Source: Leptolyngbya sp. 'hensonii' (GTDB taxonomy: Bacteria; Cyanobacteriota; Cyanobacteriia; GCF-001939115). From it: DNA of 64,000 nucleotides. The stretch is from contig NZ_MQTZ01000045.1 of the NCBI RefSeq assembly GCF_001939115.1, positions 53,188 to 117,187 on the forward strand, given 5' to 3'. Position 1 is the first letter of the stretch; every line of letters begins with the position of its first letter. Shown here in pieces: positions 44,862-53,078 of this stretch. Below the pieces are notes generated by a model that was not told the origin of the DNA, made no database searches, and saw nothing but the letters and a program-made list of their open reading frames with translations. Made by a program: the position numbers and the translations under genes.

Positions 44862-45182
44862 ATGAACTGGAAACTACTTGGCTTGGCGATCGGGCTTGTA
44901 CTGACCACCAGCCTGGGTGCTTGCTCTACATCCACTACGGAATCTGCCCCCAGTGCGGCTCCCGCCAGCAGCAGTCCTGTGGGTGATGCCATGAAGAAGG
45001 AATCTGGTGACGCCATGAAGAAGGAATCTGGTGACGCCATGAAAAAGGAATCTGGTGACGCCATGAAGAAGGATGACACCAAGTCTGGTGACGCCATGAA
45101 GAAGGAATCCGGTGACGCCATGAAGAAGGAATCTGGTGACGCCATGAAGAAGGAATCCGGTGACGCCATGAAGAAACCATAG
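44862..45182 (+). CDS. Lipoprotein of tandem GDAMKKES repeats (methionine/lysine-rich)
   Basis: 106 residues. Signal peptide MNWKLLGLAIGLVLTTSLGA ends in a lipobox LGAC with Cys21 as the lipidation site. A Ser/Ala linker follows, then eight repeats of GDAMKKES (the fourth longer, the last cut to GDAMKKP), giving eight evenly spaced Met residues in a charged chain. This resembles the MXKDX-repeat family and the methionine-rich peptide MrpX that soaks up hypochlorite in Azospira. First gene of an operon: a thioredoxin-like gene follows after 13 bases, then ccdA-, cytochrome b- and molybdoenzyme genes. Proposed role: sacrificial, repairable oxidant sink at the outer face (inference). Confidence 0.85.
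   Translation: MNWKLLGLAIGLVLTTSLGACSTSTTESAPSAAPASSSPVGDAMKKESGDAMKKESGDAMKKESGDAMKKDDTKSGDAMKKESGDAMKKESGDAMKKESGDAMKKP
44982..45179 (+). repeat. 24-bp coding tandem repeat
   Basis: Units start at 44982, 45006, 45030, 45054 (33 bases, carries the DDTK insert), 45087, 45111, 45135 and 45159 (21 bases). Sequence between units is nearly identical (GGTGACGCCATGAAGAAGG), which implies recent expansion or homogenisation and makes copy number prone to change. Confidence 0.95.
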
Positions 45183-45195
45183 GATTTCCCCTACC

Positions 45196-45804
45196 ATGGA
45201 CAGGCCATTTCTACGACGGCGGCAGATGTTAATGTATCTCGGCTTAGGGGCTGTTGCGACAGGAGTAACCGCAACGGTCTTGCATCGCGCCAGAACCACG
45301 ACCACGAATACAGCAACTCCAGTGGTAGTTCCGGAACTACCACAATCCTCTCCCGTTAATGTTTCCACAGGAGAAATGGTCCTGCCAGAATTTCAGGGCA
45401 TCACTGATTGGCTCAACTCTGCTCCCCTGACGATTGCAGGCCTGAAAGGGAAGGTTGTGCTGCTGCAGTTCTGGACTTTTGGCTGCATCAACTGTCAGCG
45501 AACCTTACCTTATATCACGCGCTGGCATCAGCAGTATGGGGGACAGGGGCTGCAGGTCATTGGGGTGCATACACCAGAATTCGCCTACGAGCGAGAGATC
45601 AATAACATTAAGGCTGCCCTGAAGCAGCATAAGATTACCTATCCCGTGCCGATCGATAACGCATTCAAAACCTGGAATGCTTATCAGAACGAATACTGGC
45701 CCCATCTGTTTCTGGCCGATCGTCAGGGCATCATTCGCTATGACCGCATTGGCGAGGGAGCCTACGACAGAACAGAGCAGATGATTCGGCAGTTACTGGC
45801 ATAG
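45196..45804 (+). CDS. Thioredoxin-like periplasmic protein (TlpA/DipZ C-domain type)
   Basis: 202 residues with an N-terminal membrane anchor (MLMYLGLGAVATGVTATV) after an Arg-rich start. A redoxin domain (about 60-200) has the active site CINC in FWTFGCINCQRTLPYI, the form seen in the C-terminal domain of DipZ-like proteins. Transfers reducing equivalents to extracytoplasmic targets. Second gene in the operon, 13 bases after the lipoprotein gene and 8 bases before the ccdA-like gene; together they reconstitute the parts of a DipZ-type electron relay. Confidence 0.9.
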   Translation: MDRPFLRRRQMLMYLGLGAVATGVTATVLHRARTTTTNTATPVVVPELPQSSPVNVSTGEMVLPEFQGITDWLNSAPLTIAGLKGKVVLLQFWTFGCINCQRTLPYITRWHQQYGGQGLQVIGVHTPEFAYEREINNIKAALKQHKITYPVPIDNAFKTWNAYQNEYWPHLFLADRQGIIRYDRIGEGAYDRTEQMIRQLLA

Positions 45805-45812
45805 GCGCAATC

Positions 45813-46505
45813 ATGGCCACAGGATCCCTCTCCATTGGTCTCGCTCTAGCAGGAGGGGCCCTGACCGTTCTTTCCCCCTGCGTGTTGCCGATTTTGCCGG
45901 TACTGGTGGGCCGATCGTTGCAAACCCACTTCTGGGGTCCGGTGGCTCTGGTTGCCGGACTAGTGACTGGATTTGCCTTGACCGGTAGCCTCTTGGGGGT
46001 GACTGCGAGCTGGCTCGCCCCACTAGCAAGCTGGCTACGGATGGGTGCAATTGTACTGTTACTGAGCCTGGGTCTGCTGAGCCTCTTTCCCGATTGGAGT
46101 TATCGATTATTCAGCTTTCTGCCCCTCCATCATCGGGGTAACCCATCCGTTCAGGTCGGGTTGGTGGGTGAGTTCTGGTTAGGCACCCAACTGGGTCTGC
46201 TCTGGACCCCCTGTGCCGGACCTGTGCTGGGTAGTATTCTGATTCTGGCAGCCGTTCACCATCGGATTCTGGATGCTTTTGTGCTACTCCTGCTGTATGG
46301 TCTGGGGGCAGCCCTGCCCTTGCTGGGCATTGCTTACGGAGGCCGATCTCTCAGTCGATCGTTTCTGCGTTTGCGGTCTCGGGCAGTACTGTTACAGCGC
46401 ATCGGAGGAATTTTGATTGTGAGTGCCGCGATCGCGATCCTGCTCGGATGGGATGTGCAACTTCAACTCTGGTTAGCACCATTCTTGCCAACCTCACCGC
46501 TGTAA
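45813..46505 (+). CDS. CcdA-like thiol-disulfide transmembrane electron carrier
   Basis: 230 residues with about six membrane helices. The two Cys-Pro motifs of CcdA/DsbD-beta are present: LSPCVLPILPVL in helix 1 and WTPCAGPVLGSILIL in helix 4. Moves electrons from cytoplasmic thioredoxin across the membrane. The next protein upstream in the operon is the natural acceptor. The same domain is also used in cytochrome c assembly, but the operon context favours a redox-repair role here (inference). Confidence 0.9.
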   Translation: MATGSLSIGLALAGGALTVLSPCVLPILPVLVGRSLQTHFWGPVALVAGLVTGFALTGSLLGVTASWLAPLASWLRMGAIVLLLSLGLLSLFPDWSYRLFSFLPLHHRGNPSVQVGLVGEFWLGTQLGLLWTPCAGPVLGSILILAAVHHRILDAFVLLLLYGLGAALPLLGIAYGGRSLSRSFLRLRSRAVLLQRIGGILIVSAAIAILLGWDVQLQLWLAPFLPTSPL

Positions 46506-46512
46506 ATTCAAC

Positions 46513-47124
46513 ATGGTTATGGATTCATCCCTTCCAGACAAAAAGCCGAAAGCACGGATACCCCACCAAGCTCTAGTCGCTAAAATCTTTCATTGGATTA
46601 ATATCATCAGCCTGCTGCTCATGATTGCCAGTGGTCTGCAAATTTACAATGCCAACCCCGTATTCGGGGGGCGTGGGGGCTGGCATTTTCCCAGGGTTTT
46701 GGCGCTAGGGGGCTGGTTAGCCGGTGGTCGGGACTGGCATTTTGCCATCATGTGGATTTATTCTCTCAACCTGCTCTGCTATGGCTGTTATATATTCATC
46801 ACCCGACGCTGGCAACACCGCTTTGCCGGAGGGAATGATGTGAAGGCAGTGCAGGTGAGTCAGAATGCAAAGCGAATTAATTACGCCTGGCACCGATTGG
46901 TCTATACCGCCATTATTCCTGTGCTCCTGCTGGCTATTATCAGTGGTTTGGCCATGTACAAACCGGCTCAGTTTCACGGACTGGCCAGCCTATTTGGTAA
47001 CTGGCAAACCCTGCGCACGGTTCATTTCCTTACGGTGCCGATCGTACTCCTGTTTGCGCTTGCCCATTCTTTGCTGGCGCTGAAAGTAGGGGGTTCGCGG
47101 CTAGTTCAGTCTATGTTCTTGTAG
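46513..47124 (+). CDS. Cytochrome b/b6-type membrane subunit
   Basis: 203 residues with four membrane helices and His in the places of a diheme b-type cytochrome (AKIFHWINI, WHFAIMWIY, YAWHRLVY, TVHFLTVP, LAHSLLAL). The family is the small di-heme cytochrome b that feeds molybdenum oxidoreductases, related to thiosulfate reductase and hydrogenase b subunits. Here it precedes the molybdopterin enzyme by 11 bases and is probably its quinone-side electron donor, analogous to MsrQ though of another family. An ATG at 46519 is an alternative start. Confidence 0.85.
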   Translation: MVMDSSLPDKKPKARIPHQALVAKIFHWINIISLLLMIASGLQIYNANPVFGGRGGWHFPRVLALGGWLAGGRDWHFAIMWIYSLNLLCYGCYIFITRRWQHRFAGGNDVKAVQVSQNAKRINYAWHRLVYTAIIPVLLLAIISGLAMYKPAQFHGLASLFGNWQTLRTVHFLTVPIVLLFALAHSLLALKVGGSRLVQSMFL

Positions 47125-47135
47125 AGGAATCTCCC

Positions 47136-47846
47136 ATGGCTCAACATCCGCTGATCAGTCGTCGCCACCTGCTCCAGCTTTCGGGGCTGTCTGGTATGGG
47201 GCTGCTGTTGAATAGCTGTGGCTCCAATCTCTTCTCAGATTCCGTGGGTAATTTCTCCGAACCCCTCAATCAGCGGGTTGAAGAACTGTTACTTCGACCC
47301 CAGCGTCCGGTTCCTGAGTTTCCAGTCAGTGCCATTGAGCCGGATAAACTTCTGATTAACACCTTTGATGTCACACCCGAACTGGATCGGGCCAGCTTTC
47401 GCCTGACGATCGATGGGGAGGTCAACCATCCCCTGCAACTGAGCCTGACAGACATTGAGAAACTCCCTTTCACCTCCATGGTGATTCGCCATGTCTGTGT
47501 CGAGGGTTGGGCGGCGATCGTGCAATGGGGAGGGGTACGGCTACGGGACCTGATCGCCTTGGCCCAACCCAAAGCCGGGGTACGCTATGTGTATTTCCTG
47601 TCCGCCGATCGCTACTATGAAAGTTGGGATTTGCCTTCTGTGCTACATCCTCAAACCCTGCTGGCTTACCAGAAGAATGGTCAACCTCTCCCGGTTGACC
47701 ATGGTGCGCCGCTGCGTTTGGCAGCTCCGATTAAATTGGGTTATAAGCAAAGTAAATGGGTTACTCGTGTCACCCTGTTGAGTCAGCTATTGCCCCAGAA
47801 AGGATATTGGGAAGACCAGGGGTATGAGTGGTTTGCAGGCTTGTAA
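47136..47846 (+). CDS. Molybdopterin-dependent oxidoreductase, sulfite-oxidase fold
   Basis: 236 residues. The N-terminus SRRHLLQLSGLSGMGLLLNSC looks like a twin-arginine signal running into a possible lipobox Cys. The rest is the Moco domain: the ligand Cys is in IRHVCVEGWAAIVQWGGVRL, followed by YVYFLSADRYYESWDL and DHGAPLRLAAPIKLGYKQSKW. Smaller than MsrP (YedY) but the same fold. Last gene of the operon. Proposed substrate: oxidised methionine in exported proteins such as the repeat lipoprotein; sulfite or another S- or N-oxide is possible. Confidence 0.88.
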   Translation: MAQHPLISRRHLLQLSGLSGMGLLLNSCGSNLFSDSVGNFSEPLNQRVEELLLRPQRPVPEFPVSAIEPDKLLINTFDVTPELDRASFRLTIDGEVNHPLQLSLTDIEKLPFTSMVIRHVCVEGWAAIVQWGGVRLRDLIALAQPKAGVRYVYFLSADRYYESWDLPSVLHPQTLLAYQKNGQPLPVDHGAPLRLAAPIKLGYKQSKWVTRVTLLSQLLPQKGYWEDQGYEWFAGL

Positions 47847-48329
47847 CCGCAAGAATACGGGTAATAGACCTATTCCAGTTGTGTTCATTGACGTTAATCA
47901 ACGTAGATCTATCAAGCACTGCTGCAATTTTTTGCCTTACTCTTGTGAAGGAGTTAAATAAGGTCTGCCTGTTAAAACCGCTATACTACCAGCAAAATTC
48001 ACCAGCAAAATCTGCTGATGTGGACTTTATAAACATTCTCTAGTTGACCTTAAATTGGCTTCCTTAAAGACTTGGCTAGCCTCAATTTCTGTGGAAACTT
48101 TCCGTCGAATCAGCAAAAACAAGATTCAAAAAGTTTTGTAAATAACTGATTTGTCCATGACAAAACTTGTGCAGGCTAAGCAGAGAAAGGTCATCCAATG
48201 AATTGAGCAATAAGATTGCTTAATTGAAAAGCAATAAGGTCCCTCAATTTAATGAAAAGCCTACTCAAGTGTATTAGGGGCAGATACCCGAACAACTAAG
48301 GCAAAATATCTCTAAGGAGAACTATCTAA
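47847..48329. other. Intergenic region and probable long leader of the pilin gene
   Basis: AT-rich, no gene recognised. A TATACT hexamer near 47980 could be a -10 box, which would give a leader of over 300 bases. CCAGCAAAAT is repeated twice around 47990-48010. AAGGAG at 48314-48319 is the pilin ribosome site. Long 5' leaders are usual for highly expressed cyanobacterial pilA genes (family knowledge). Confidence 0.4.
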
Positions 48330-48905
48330 ATGAAGACTGAATTTAAGGCAAAATTCTTGCAGCATCTCGCTCAAAAGCGTAGAGAAAACAAAGGTTTTAC
48401 CCTGGTTGAACTGCTGGTTGTTATCATCATCATCGGTATTCTGTCCGCGATCGCACTGCCTTCCTTCCTGAACCAGGCCAACAAAGCCAAGCAGTCTGAA
48501 GCCAAGCAGAACTCTGGTTCTTTAAACCGGGCTCAAACCGCTTACATTGCTGAAAACAGCATCTTCGGTTCCACGGTACAGGTCCTGGGTCTGGGGATTC
48601 AAACCCAAACCGTGAACTATCAGTATCGTGTTACGGCTCCCGCTTCTGCTGACTACACCCAGTATGTCAACAACATGGCCATTTCTTTGAAAGGTCCCCT
48701 GCGCTCCTACAGAGGCGGCGTTTCCCTGGGAACGGTGCAGGAAACCAGTGAAACCACCTCTCTGTCTGTTCTGTGCGAAACGAAGCAAGTAGGTAAGCAG
48801 CCTGATGCAACCAACTTCCCCGATATTACCCCCGCCATGATCACCAACGGACAGTGTCTGGCTACCCCCGCTGCCGGTGCTTACAAGCTGGTTGATGCGA
48901 AGTAA
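48330..48905 (+). CDS. pilA: Type IV major pilin-like protein (PilA/GspG-like)
   Basis: 191 residues with a leader peptide of about 22 residues (QKRRENKG) cleaved before FTLVELLVVIIIIGILSAIALPSF, the classic N-methylated pilin helix with Glu5. The globular part has two Cys residues near the C-terminus (VLCETK, GQCLAT) that could form the D-loop disulfide. Fibre subunit for motility and DNA uptake. Monocistronic: followed by two hairpins. Confidence 0.93.
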   Translation: MKTEFKAKFLQHLAQKRRENKGFTLVELLVVIIIIGILSAIALPSFLNQANKAKQSEAKQNSGSLNRAQTAYIAENSIFGSTVQVLGLGIQTQTVNYQYRVTAPASADYTQYVNNMAISLKGPLRSYRGGVSLGTVQETSETTSLSVLCETKQVGKQPDATNFPDITPAMITNGQCLATPAAGAYKLVDAK

Positions 48906-48929
48906 ACGATTCTTTGGTTTAAGGATCGG

Positions 48930-48967
48930 GTTAGAGGGGAAGCCCTTGAGGGATGTTCTCCTCTAAC
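48930..48967. terminator. Extended stem-loop after the pilin gene
   Basis: GTTAGAGG pairs with CCTCTAAC, extendable to 14 positions with two mismatches, and a small CCCT/AGGG stem sits in the loop. It starts 25 bases after the stop codon. A likely terminator or mRNA-stabilising structure. Confidence 0.55.
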
Positions 48968-49009
48968 TCCAATTGAATGGGTCAATGCGACAGAGGTGAC
49001 TCCTGATTT

Positions 49010-49030
49010 CCTCCCCCTGACAAGGGGAGG
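49010..49030 (+). terminator. Second stem-loop downstream of the pilin gene
   Basis: CCTCCCC / GGGGAGG, perfect 7-bp stem with a 7-base loop, followed by TTTCGATGCATTTTT. The rest of the 48906-49426 spacer holds no recognised gene; it includes the ribosome site GGAGG just before 49427. Confidence 0.55.
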
Positions 49031-49426
49031 TTTCGATGCATTTTTGTCAAAATGTTTGTTGCAGCCTGTTGTTCCAGTCCGGGTTTAGAGATTTCCGTAG
49101 TTAAGGCATCTACCTCTTTGAACAGGTGAGGCAGATGCCTCATTTTGTTTGTGCGATCGACACCCGGCTTATCAGCATCCGGTCGGTCAAGCAGCAGGCC
49201 ATATCAATATCGATTTGTAAATGTTGCAACTATCTGTCGCAGTCCCAACATTGAGCATGAGTACTATTTAGATCACAGCTTTCTGGGTCTGTCATCACCT
49301 GCGATCAGTTGAAATATCACGCCAAATGATCCTGAAGATCACAGAATTTGCCTGTCTAAGTCTATTAGATTGGGCTCAAAAGGTGAACGATACGGATATA
49401 TCAAGACCGCTGGATCTGGAGGCCTT

Positions 49427-50869
49427 ATGTTAGTAGAAGAGAGTTTTTCCGGTAGTGATTGGCCATTCCATGCGGCACTGGTCCAAAGAAGCCTGGTTGA
49501 GCACACCAAACAGCTAGCCCACCTGAACGGGGAATTGGAGCGGCAGATGAGTGAGCGCCAACGGGCCGAAGAAGCCCTAAGGCAGACAGAGGCGAAATAC
49601 CAGAGTATTTTTGAAAATGCCGTCGAGGGCATTTTTCAGACAACGCCAGAAGGGCGTTTCCTGAATGTGAACCCAGCGCTGGCCCGGATGTGTGGGTATG
49701 CCTCTCCAGAGCTTCTGATGCAGCAAGTCACCGATATCGGTCAACAGCTCTACGTTAACCCTCACCGGCGCACTGAATTTATGGCCGCCCTTCAGGACCA
49801 TGCATCCGTCATTGGATTTGAGTCTCAGATCTATCGACAGGATGGCGAGATTCTCTGGGTCTCGGAGAATACTCGTGCAGTCCGCAATGAGGCGGGTGAG
49901 TTGCTCTACTACGAAGGGACCGTTGAAGATATCACCGATCGCAAGCGATCCGAACAGGCCCTGCGGGACTCCGAAGCAAAACTGCGGGAACAGGCGTTTC
50001 AATTGGAGCGAACGATCGAGGAACTGAAATACACTCAGTCTCAATTTATCCAAACAGAAAAGATGTCCAGTTTGGGCCAACTAGTTGCTGGTATGGCCCA
50101 CGAGATCAACAACCCAGTTAACTTTATCCATGGCAACCTGACCCATGCCATTCAGTATGTGGAAGATTTACTGGGCTTAGTAAGCCTGATGCAGCAGGAA
50201 GAAGACCGTCTCAGTCCTGAAACTCAGGACTTTATGGCAGACATTGACTTGGATTTCATTCTGGAAGATCTACCTAAGCTGTTGACCTCGATGCAAATGG
50301 GAACCAACCGCATCCGGCAGATTATTCTGTCTCTGCGCAACTTCTCTCGCCTGGATGAGGCTGACATGAAACCCGTCGATCTGCACGAAGGACTGGACAG
50401 CACCCTGCTCATCCTGCAAAGCCGTCTGAAGCCCCATGCGGCCTTCCCTGGGGTCACGATCGTCAAGGAATATGGCAATCTGCCGCCGGTGGCCTGCTAT
50501 GCTGGTCAGCTCAACCAGGTCTTCATGAATATCCTGAGCAATGGCATTGACGCATTGGAAGAGTCTTTTCATGCCACGCCATTATCCAATAGGGAAAGCG
50601 TGACCATGCCGACGATTACGATTCGGACTGAGATCCGATCGGATCGGGTCTTCATTCGCATAGGGGACAATGGGCCGGGAATTCCAGAAGAGGTGCAGCG
50701 AAAGCTATTTGATCCCTTCTTTACCACAAAGCCGATCGGCAAAGGCACTGGCCTGGGCCTCTCCATCAGCTACCAGATCGTCGTCGAAAAACATCAGGGA
50801 CAACTGGAATGCTTTTCCAGTCCGGGCCAGGGCACTGAATTCGTGATTTCCATTCCCCTACGAAAATAG
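49427..50869 (+). CDS. PAS sensor histidine kinase
   Basis: 480 residues from ATG 49427, chosen because GGAGG stands 4-5 bases upstream; a TTG at 49370 is the upstream option. A coiled coil (about 15-50) is followed by a PAS domain (about 45-165) that contains the [18 protein letters not shown] signature. A second coiled coil and a HisKA-like helix pair follow, with phospho-His in [20 protein letters not shown]. The HATPase_c domain has [22 protein letters not shown] and GTGLGLSIS. Cytoplasmic. No response regulator neighbours it; a diguanylate cyclase lies downstream. Confidence 0.92.
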   Translation: MLVEESFSGSDWPFHAALVQRSLVEHTKQLAHLNGELERQMSERQRAEEALRQTEAKYQSIFENAVEGIFQTTPEGRFLNVNPALARMCGYASPELLMQQVTDIGQQLYVNPHRRTEFMAALQDHASVIGFESQIYRQDGEILWVSENTRAVRNEAGELLYYEGTVEDITDRKRSEQALRDSEAKLREQAFQLERTIEELKYTQSQFIQTEKMSSLGQLVAGMAHEINNPVNFIHGNLTHAIQYVEDLLGLVSLMQQEEDRLSPETQDFMADIDLDFILEDLPKLLTSMQMGTNRIRQIILSLRNFSRLDEADMKPVDLHEGLDSTLLILQSRLKPHAAFPGVTIVKEYGNLPPVACYAGQLNQVFMNILSNGIDALEESFHATPLSNRESVTMPTITIRTEIRSDRVFIRIGDNGPGIPEEVQRKLFDPFFTTKPIGKGTGLGLSISYQIVVEKHQGQLECFSSPGQGTEFVISIPLRK

Positions 50870-51221
50870 ACCGCGAAGACGCGTGCAATCCTCAGCTACA
50901 GCCTCAAAAAATATAGCTTTGCTCAGAAAGGTTAGGATGGTGGATTAAATAACCTGGAGTTCTTCAGGAGTTTGGTACTTTATTTAATTCCCATTCCCTA
51001 GTGGTAAGTCAATCAATGATTGACGGTCAGCCAAAATCCAGGTTGTTGATTGGGGTTAAATTTTGCGGGTCTTCGACCCGTCAAGATTTTCCTGACGGAA
51101 CACGAGGACAATTCCAATGGGTCAGCGCTACACCTAAAGGGACATTCAGAGAGGGCCGTATGCGGGATGATCCCAAATACAGGTGAAACTGATAGTAGTT
51201 GGTGACTCGCTATAGTGTGTC
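50870..51221. other. Intergenic region, nothing firmly recognised
   Basis: Contains a short GC hairpin near 51064-51080 (CGGGTC / GACCCG with a TTC loop). No gene or known RNA family was identified. It should carry the promoter of the diguanylate cyclase. Confidence 0.4.
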
Positions 51222-52346
51222 ATGATCCCAAATTCGGCATCCAATAGCACTGGATCTGTTCCTCCTATGGAATTTCAGACTTTTCAGGTGCGCCTACTGA
51301 AATTGATAGTAGGGCTGTCCCTCCTGGTCATTCCACTCATGTGGGCCTGTGAAGTCTGGATTTTGAAGTACGTTAACCCGATCGATCGCCTTGCTTATCC
51401 TATTTTGCTCACGGTTTGCTCAGGGACATTGCTCATGGTTCAAATCAATCGCCGGAGGTATCATCTGGCTGCCTTGAGCAATGTGATAGCCTTTGTTGCC
51501 TATGCGGTCATTTACCTGCAAGCGATTATCTACGGCTATGAACCTGTTCGGGATAGTTATAACATTGCTGGCTTTGCCCAATGGTTTCCACTGGTCTACA
51601 CCGTAGCTTTTATGTTCCTGCGCAAACAGCAGGCCATCGTCGTTTCGATCCTAATCTATCTGTCCATTCTGTTGCCCAATCTCTTCAAAGTACTATTGAT
51701 TCCGATAGCTGAAATTCCCACGGTTTTACAAACTGACCATGCCTTTCCGTTTTTGGTGCAGATGGTTTGTTCTCACCCCATCTACATTGCAGCCCTATTG
51801 GGGATCTCGACTTTGCAGGAGTCTTTTGTTCAGGTTAAAGCCGAGGCCGATGTGATGAGCATCGCCGCCAATGTGGATTATCTGACTGAGATTGCCAACC
51901 GCCGCGCCACCAGCCAGATATTGCAACAGATCCTGACTCAGAAGCGAAAGACCGAACGATCGGTCGCAGTCATCTTGCTGGATATCGATCGTTTCAAACA
52001 CATCAATGACACCTTTGGTCATGATGTTGGTGATCAGGTTTTGATTACCGTTGCCAGTCGGCTTAAAAAATATTTACGCAGTAACGATACGCTGGGCCGA
52101 TGGGGAGGGGAAGAGTTTCTGATTGTGCTGGTGGATACAACAGCCCTGGAAGTGACCCAACTGGCAGAACGGTTACGTCTTGTAATTGCAGAACAGTCCT
52201 TTCCCCTCGTGGGTAAGGTCACAGCCAGCTTTGGGATTGCCCTCTCCCTCCCAGACGATACCCTGGAGTTGCTGGTGAAGCGGGCTGATGAAGCCCTTTA
52301 TCGGGCTAAGGCGCAGGGTCGCGATCAGATCGTCGTGGCCACTTGA
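51222..52346 (+). CDS. Membrane-bound diguanylate cyclase (GGDEF)
   Basis: 374 residues. About six membrane helices fill residues 20-205. A GGDEF domain (about 210-372) has DYLTEIANRR, DIDRFKHINDTFGHDVGDQ and an intact active site GGEEF. No RxxD inhibitory site is obvious five residues before it, where the sequence is DTLGRWGGEEF. Makes cyclic di-GMP, a second messenger for motility and adhesion, perhaps together with the pilin upstream. An in-frame ATG at 51267 is another possible start. Confidence 0.92.
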   Translation: MIPNSASNSTGSVPPMEFQTFQVRLLKLIVGLSLLVIPLMWACEVWILKYVNPIDRLAYPILLTVCSGTLLMVQINRRRYHLAALSNVIAFVAYAVIYLQAIIYGYEPVRDSYNIAGFAQWFPLVYTVAFMFLRKQQAIVVSILIYLSILLPNLFKVLLIPIAEIPTVLQTDHAFPFLVQMVCSHPIYIAALLGISTLQESFVQVKAEADVMSIAANVDYLTEIANRRATSQILQQILTQKRKTERSVAVILLDIDRFKHINDTFGHDVGDQVLITVASRLKKYLRSNDTLGRWGGEEFLIVLVDTTALEVTQLAERLRLVIAEQSFPLVGKVTASFGIALSLPDDTLELLVKRADEALYRAKAQGRDQIVVAT

Positions 52347-52650
52347 CAGTTCTATGGGTGCGGCTCTGACCGGAGTTGTTCAACAGACTGGGTGAGTTCT
52401 ACTTCCGAAACATAGTCAATCGCTCCTGTTCCGATCAAAATTCTGGAGCTCCTAACGGATGCCCAAGTCAGAGATTGGATTTGAACCAGACTTTATAAGC
52501 GCGATCTGCACCCAGGGCAACTCCCGGAAAGTCTATCCTCTGGATCCCCACCAGGTTATTTGCCCTTTTGAGGGGGAGAAAAACGCTTAAATCACTTGAC
52601 GAAATGAACTCATCTGAGGCATCATGAGAAATGCACGTCAAGCGTATTAC
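52347..52650. other. Spacer before tRNA-Ala, possibly with decayed coding sequence
   Basis: Minus-strand fragments with protein-like composition appear in two frames, separated by stops: one ends SVEQLRSEPHP at about 52355, another contains FPGVALGADRAYKVW. This could be the scar of one gene, but no family was recognised. Confidence 0.3.
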
Positions 52651-52723
52651 GGGGCTATAGCGCAGTTGGTAGCGCACTTCAATGGCATTGAAGGGGTCAG
52701 GAGTTCGAATCTCCTTAGCTCCA
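52651..52723 (+). tRNA. tRNA-Ala (anticodon GGC)
   Basis: 73 bases fold as a cloverleaf. The 7-bp acceptor stem GGGGCTA/TAGCTCC has one G-U pair, the D arm contains AGTTGGTA, the anticodon stem is CTTCA/TGAAG with loop ATGGCAT (anticodon GGC), and the T arm contains GTTCGAATC. CCA is not encoded, as usual in cyanobacteria. It forms the left border of the defence-gene region. Confidence 0.95.
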
Positions 52724-52773
52724 TAGGTTTGGTTGAGTCTATTCTTCTAGTGACATGTGACTGCACCTGAATT

Positions 52774-52817
52774 TTGGACAAATTGTCCAAGATTTATTTC
52801 CGAAAATAGTTGTCCAA
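52774..52817. promoter_or_regulatory. TTGGACAA/TTGTCCAA palindrome plus an extra half site
   Basis: A perfect 8-1-8 palindrome (TTGGACAA, A, TTGTCCAA) lies at 52774-52790, and a further TTGTCCAA is at 52810-52817. They are 51-94 bases after the tRNA. This looks like a protein-binding site for a dimeric regulator or recombinase; no nearby intact gene explains it. Confidence 0.45.
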
Positions 52818-52844
52818 AACTTGCTTCCGTCAAGTTTTGTTAAG

Positions 52845-53039
52845 CTATGGAAGGAATATTTTGAGCAAGCTTTGTTGGAGCTGTTTCGTTTCTAAATCGG
52901 TCAAACGTGGTTTGGGTTGCCCCTCATCATAAAGAACTCCCTCTATCTCATTGGGAGTTTCTGATCTCAGTGGAGTAAATTGAAAAATCTCTACAACTCG
53001 TTTGGAGATGGAAGAGGCGATGATCGTTGAGTTACCCCA
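52845..53039 (-). pseudogene. C-terminal gene fragment of unknown family
   Basis: 64 codons open without a start codon. The translation looks protein-like (SISKRVVEIFQFTPLRSE, then PKPRLTDLETKQLQQ) and ends in a stop at 52845. It is cut off upstream by a stop at 53040. Probably the tail of a gene lost in rearrangement. Family not recognised. It occupies most of the otherwise empty 52724-53078 spacer. Confidence 0.4.
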
Positions 53040-53078
53040 TTATTCTGAATTGAATGATTGTCATTGTGACTGATTCTC

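Noticed and set aside
44735..45368. Minus-strand open frames through the lipoprotein repeats (FFMASPDS-type repeats)
   Set aside because: They are the antisense reading of the plus-strand tandem repeat; the plus strand has the ribosome site, signal peptide and lipobox.
43316..47846. Reading the ccdA-like and thioredoxin-like genes as cytochrome c maturation genes
   Set aside because: The usual cyanobacterial partners (ccs1, ccsA) are absent, and the operon continues into a cytochrome b and molybdoenzyme.
51001..51186. Short plus-strand frame before the diguanylate cyclase
   Set aside because: No ribosome site, no recognisable composition or family; treated as non-coding.
50870..51221. Possible cyclic di-GMP riboswitch before the diguanylate cyclase
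   Set aside because: Only a short GC hairpin is visible; no GEMM-type consensus was found.
52468..52677. Minus-strand frame of 69 codons overlapping tRNA-Ala
   Set aside because: It would start inside the tRNA gene, has no start signal, and at best contains part of a decayed gene.
52651..52723. Search for a duplicated tRNA 3' end (att site) to the right
   Set aside because: No second copy of the tRNA-Ala tail was noticed before 64000, so no attachment site is claimed.
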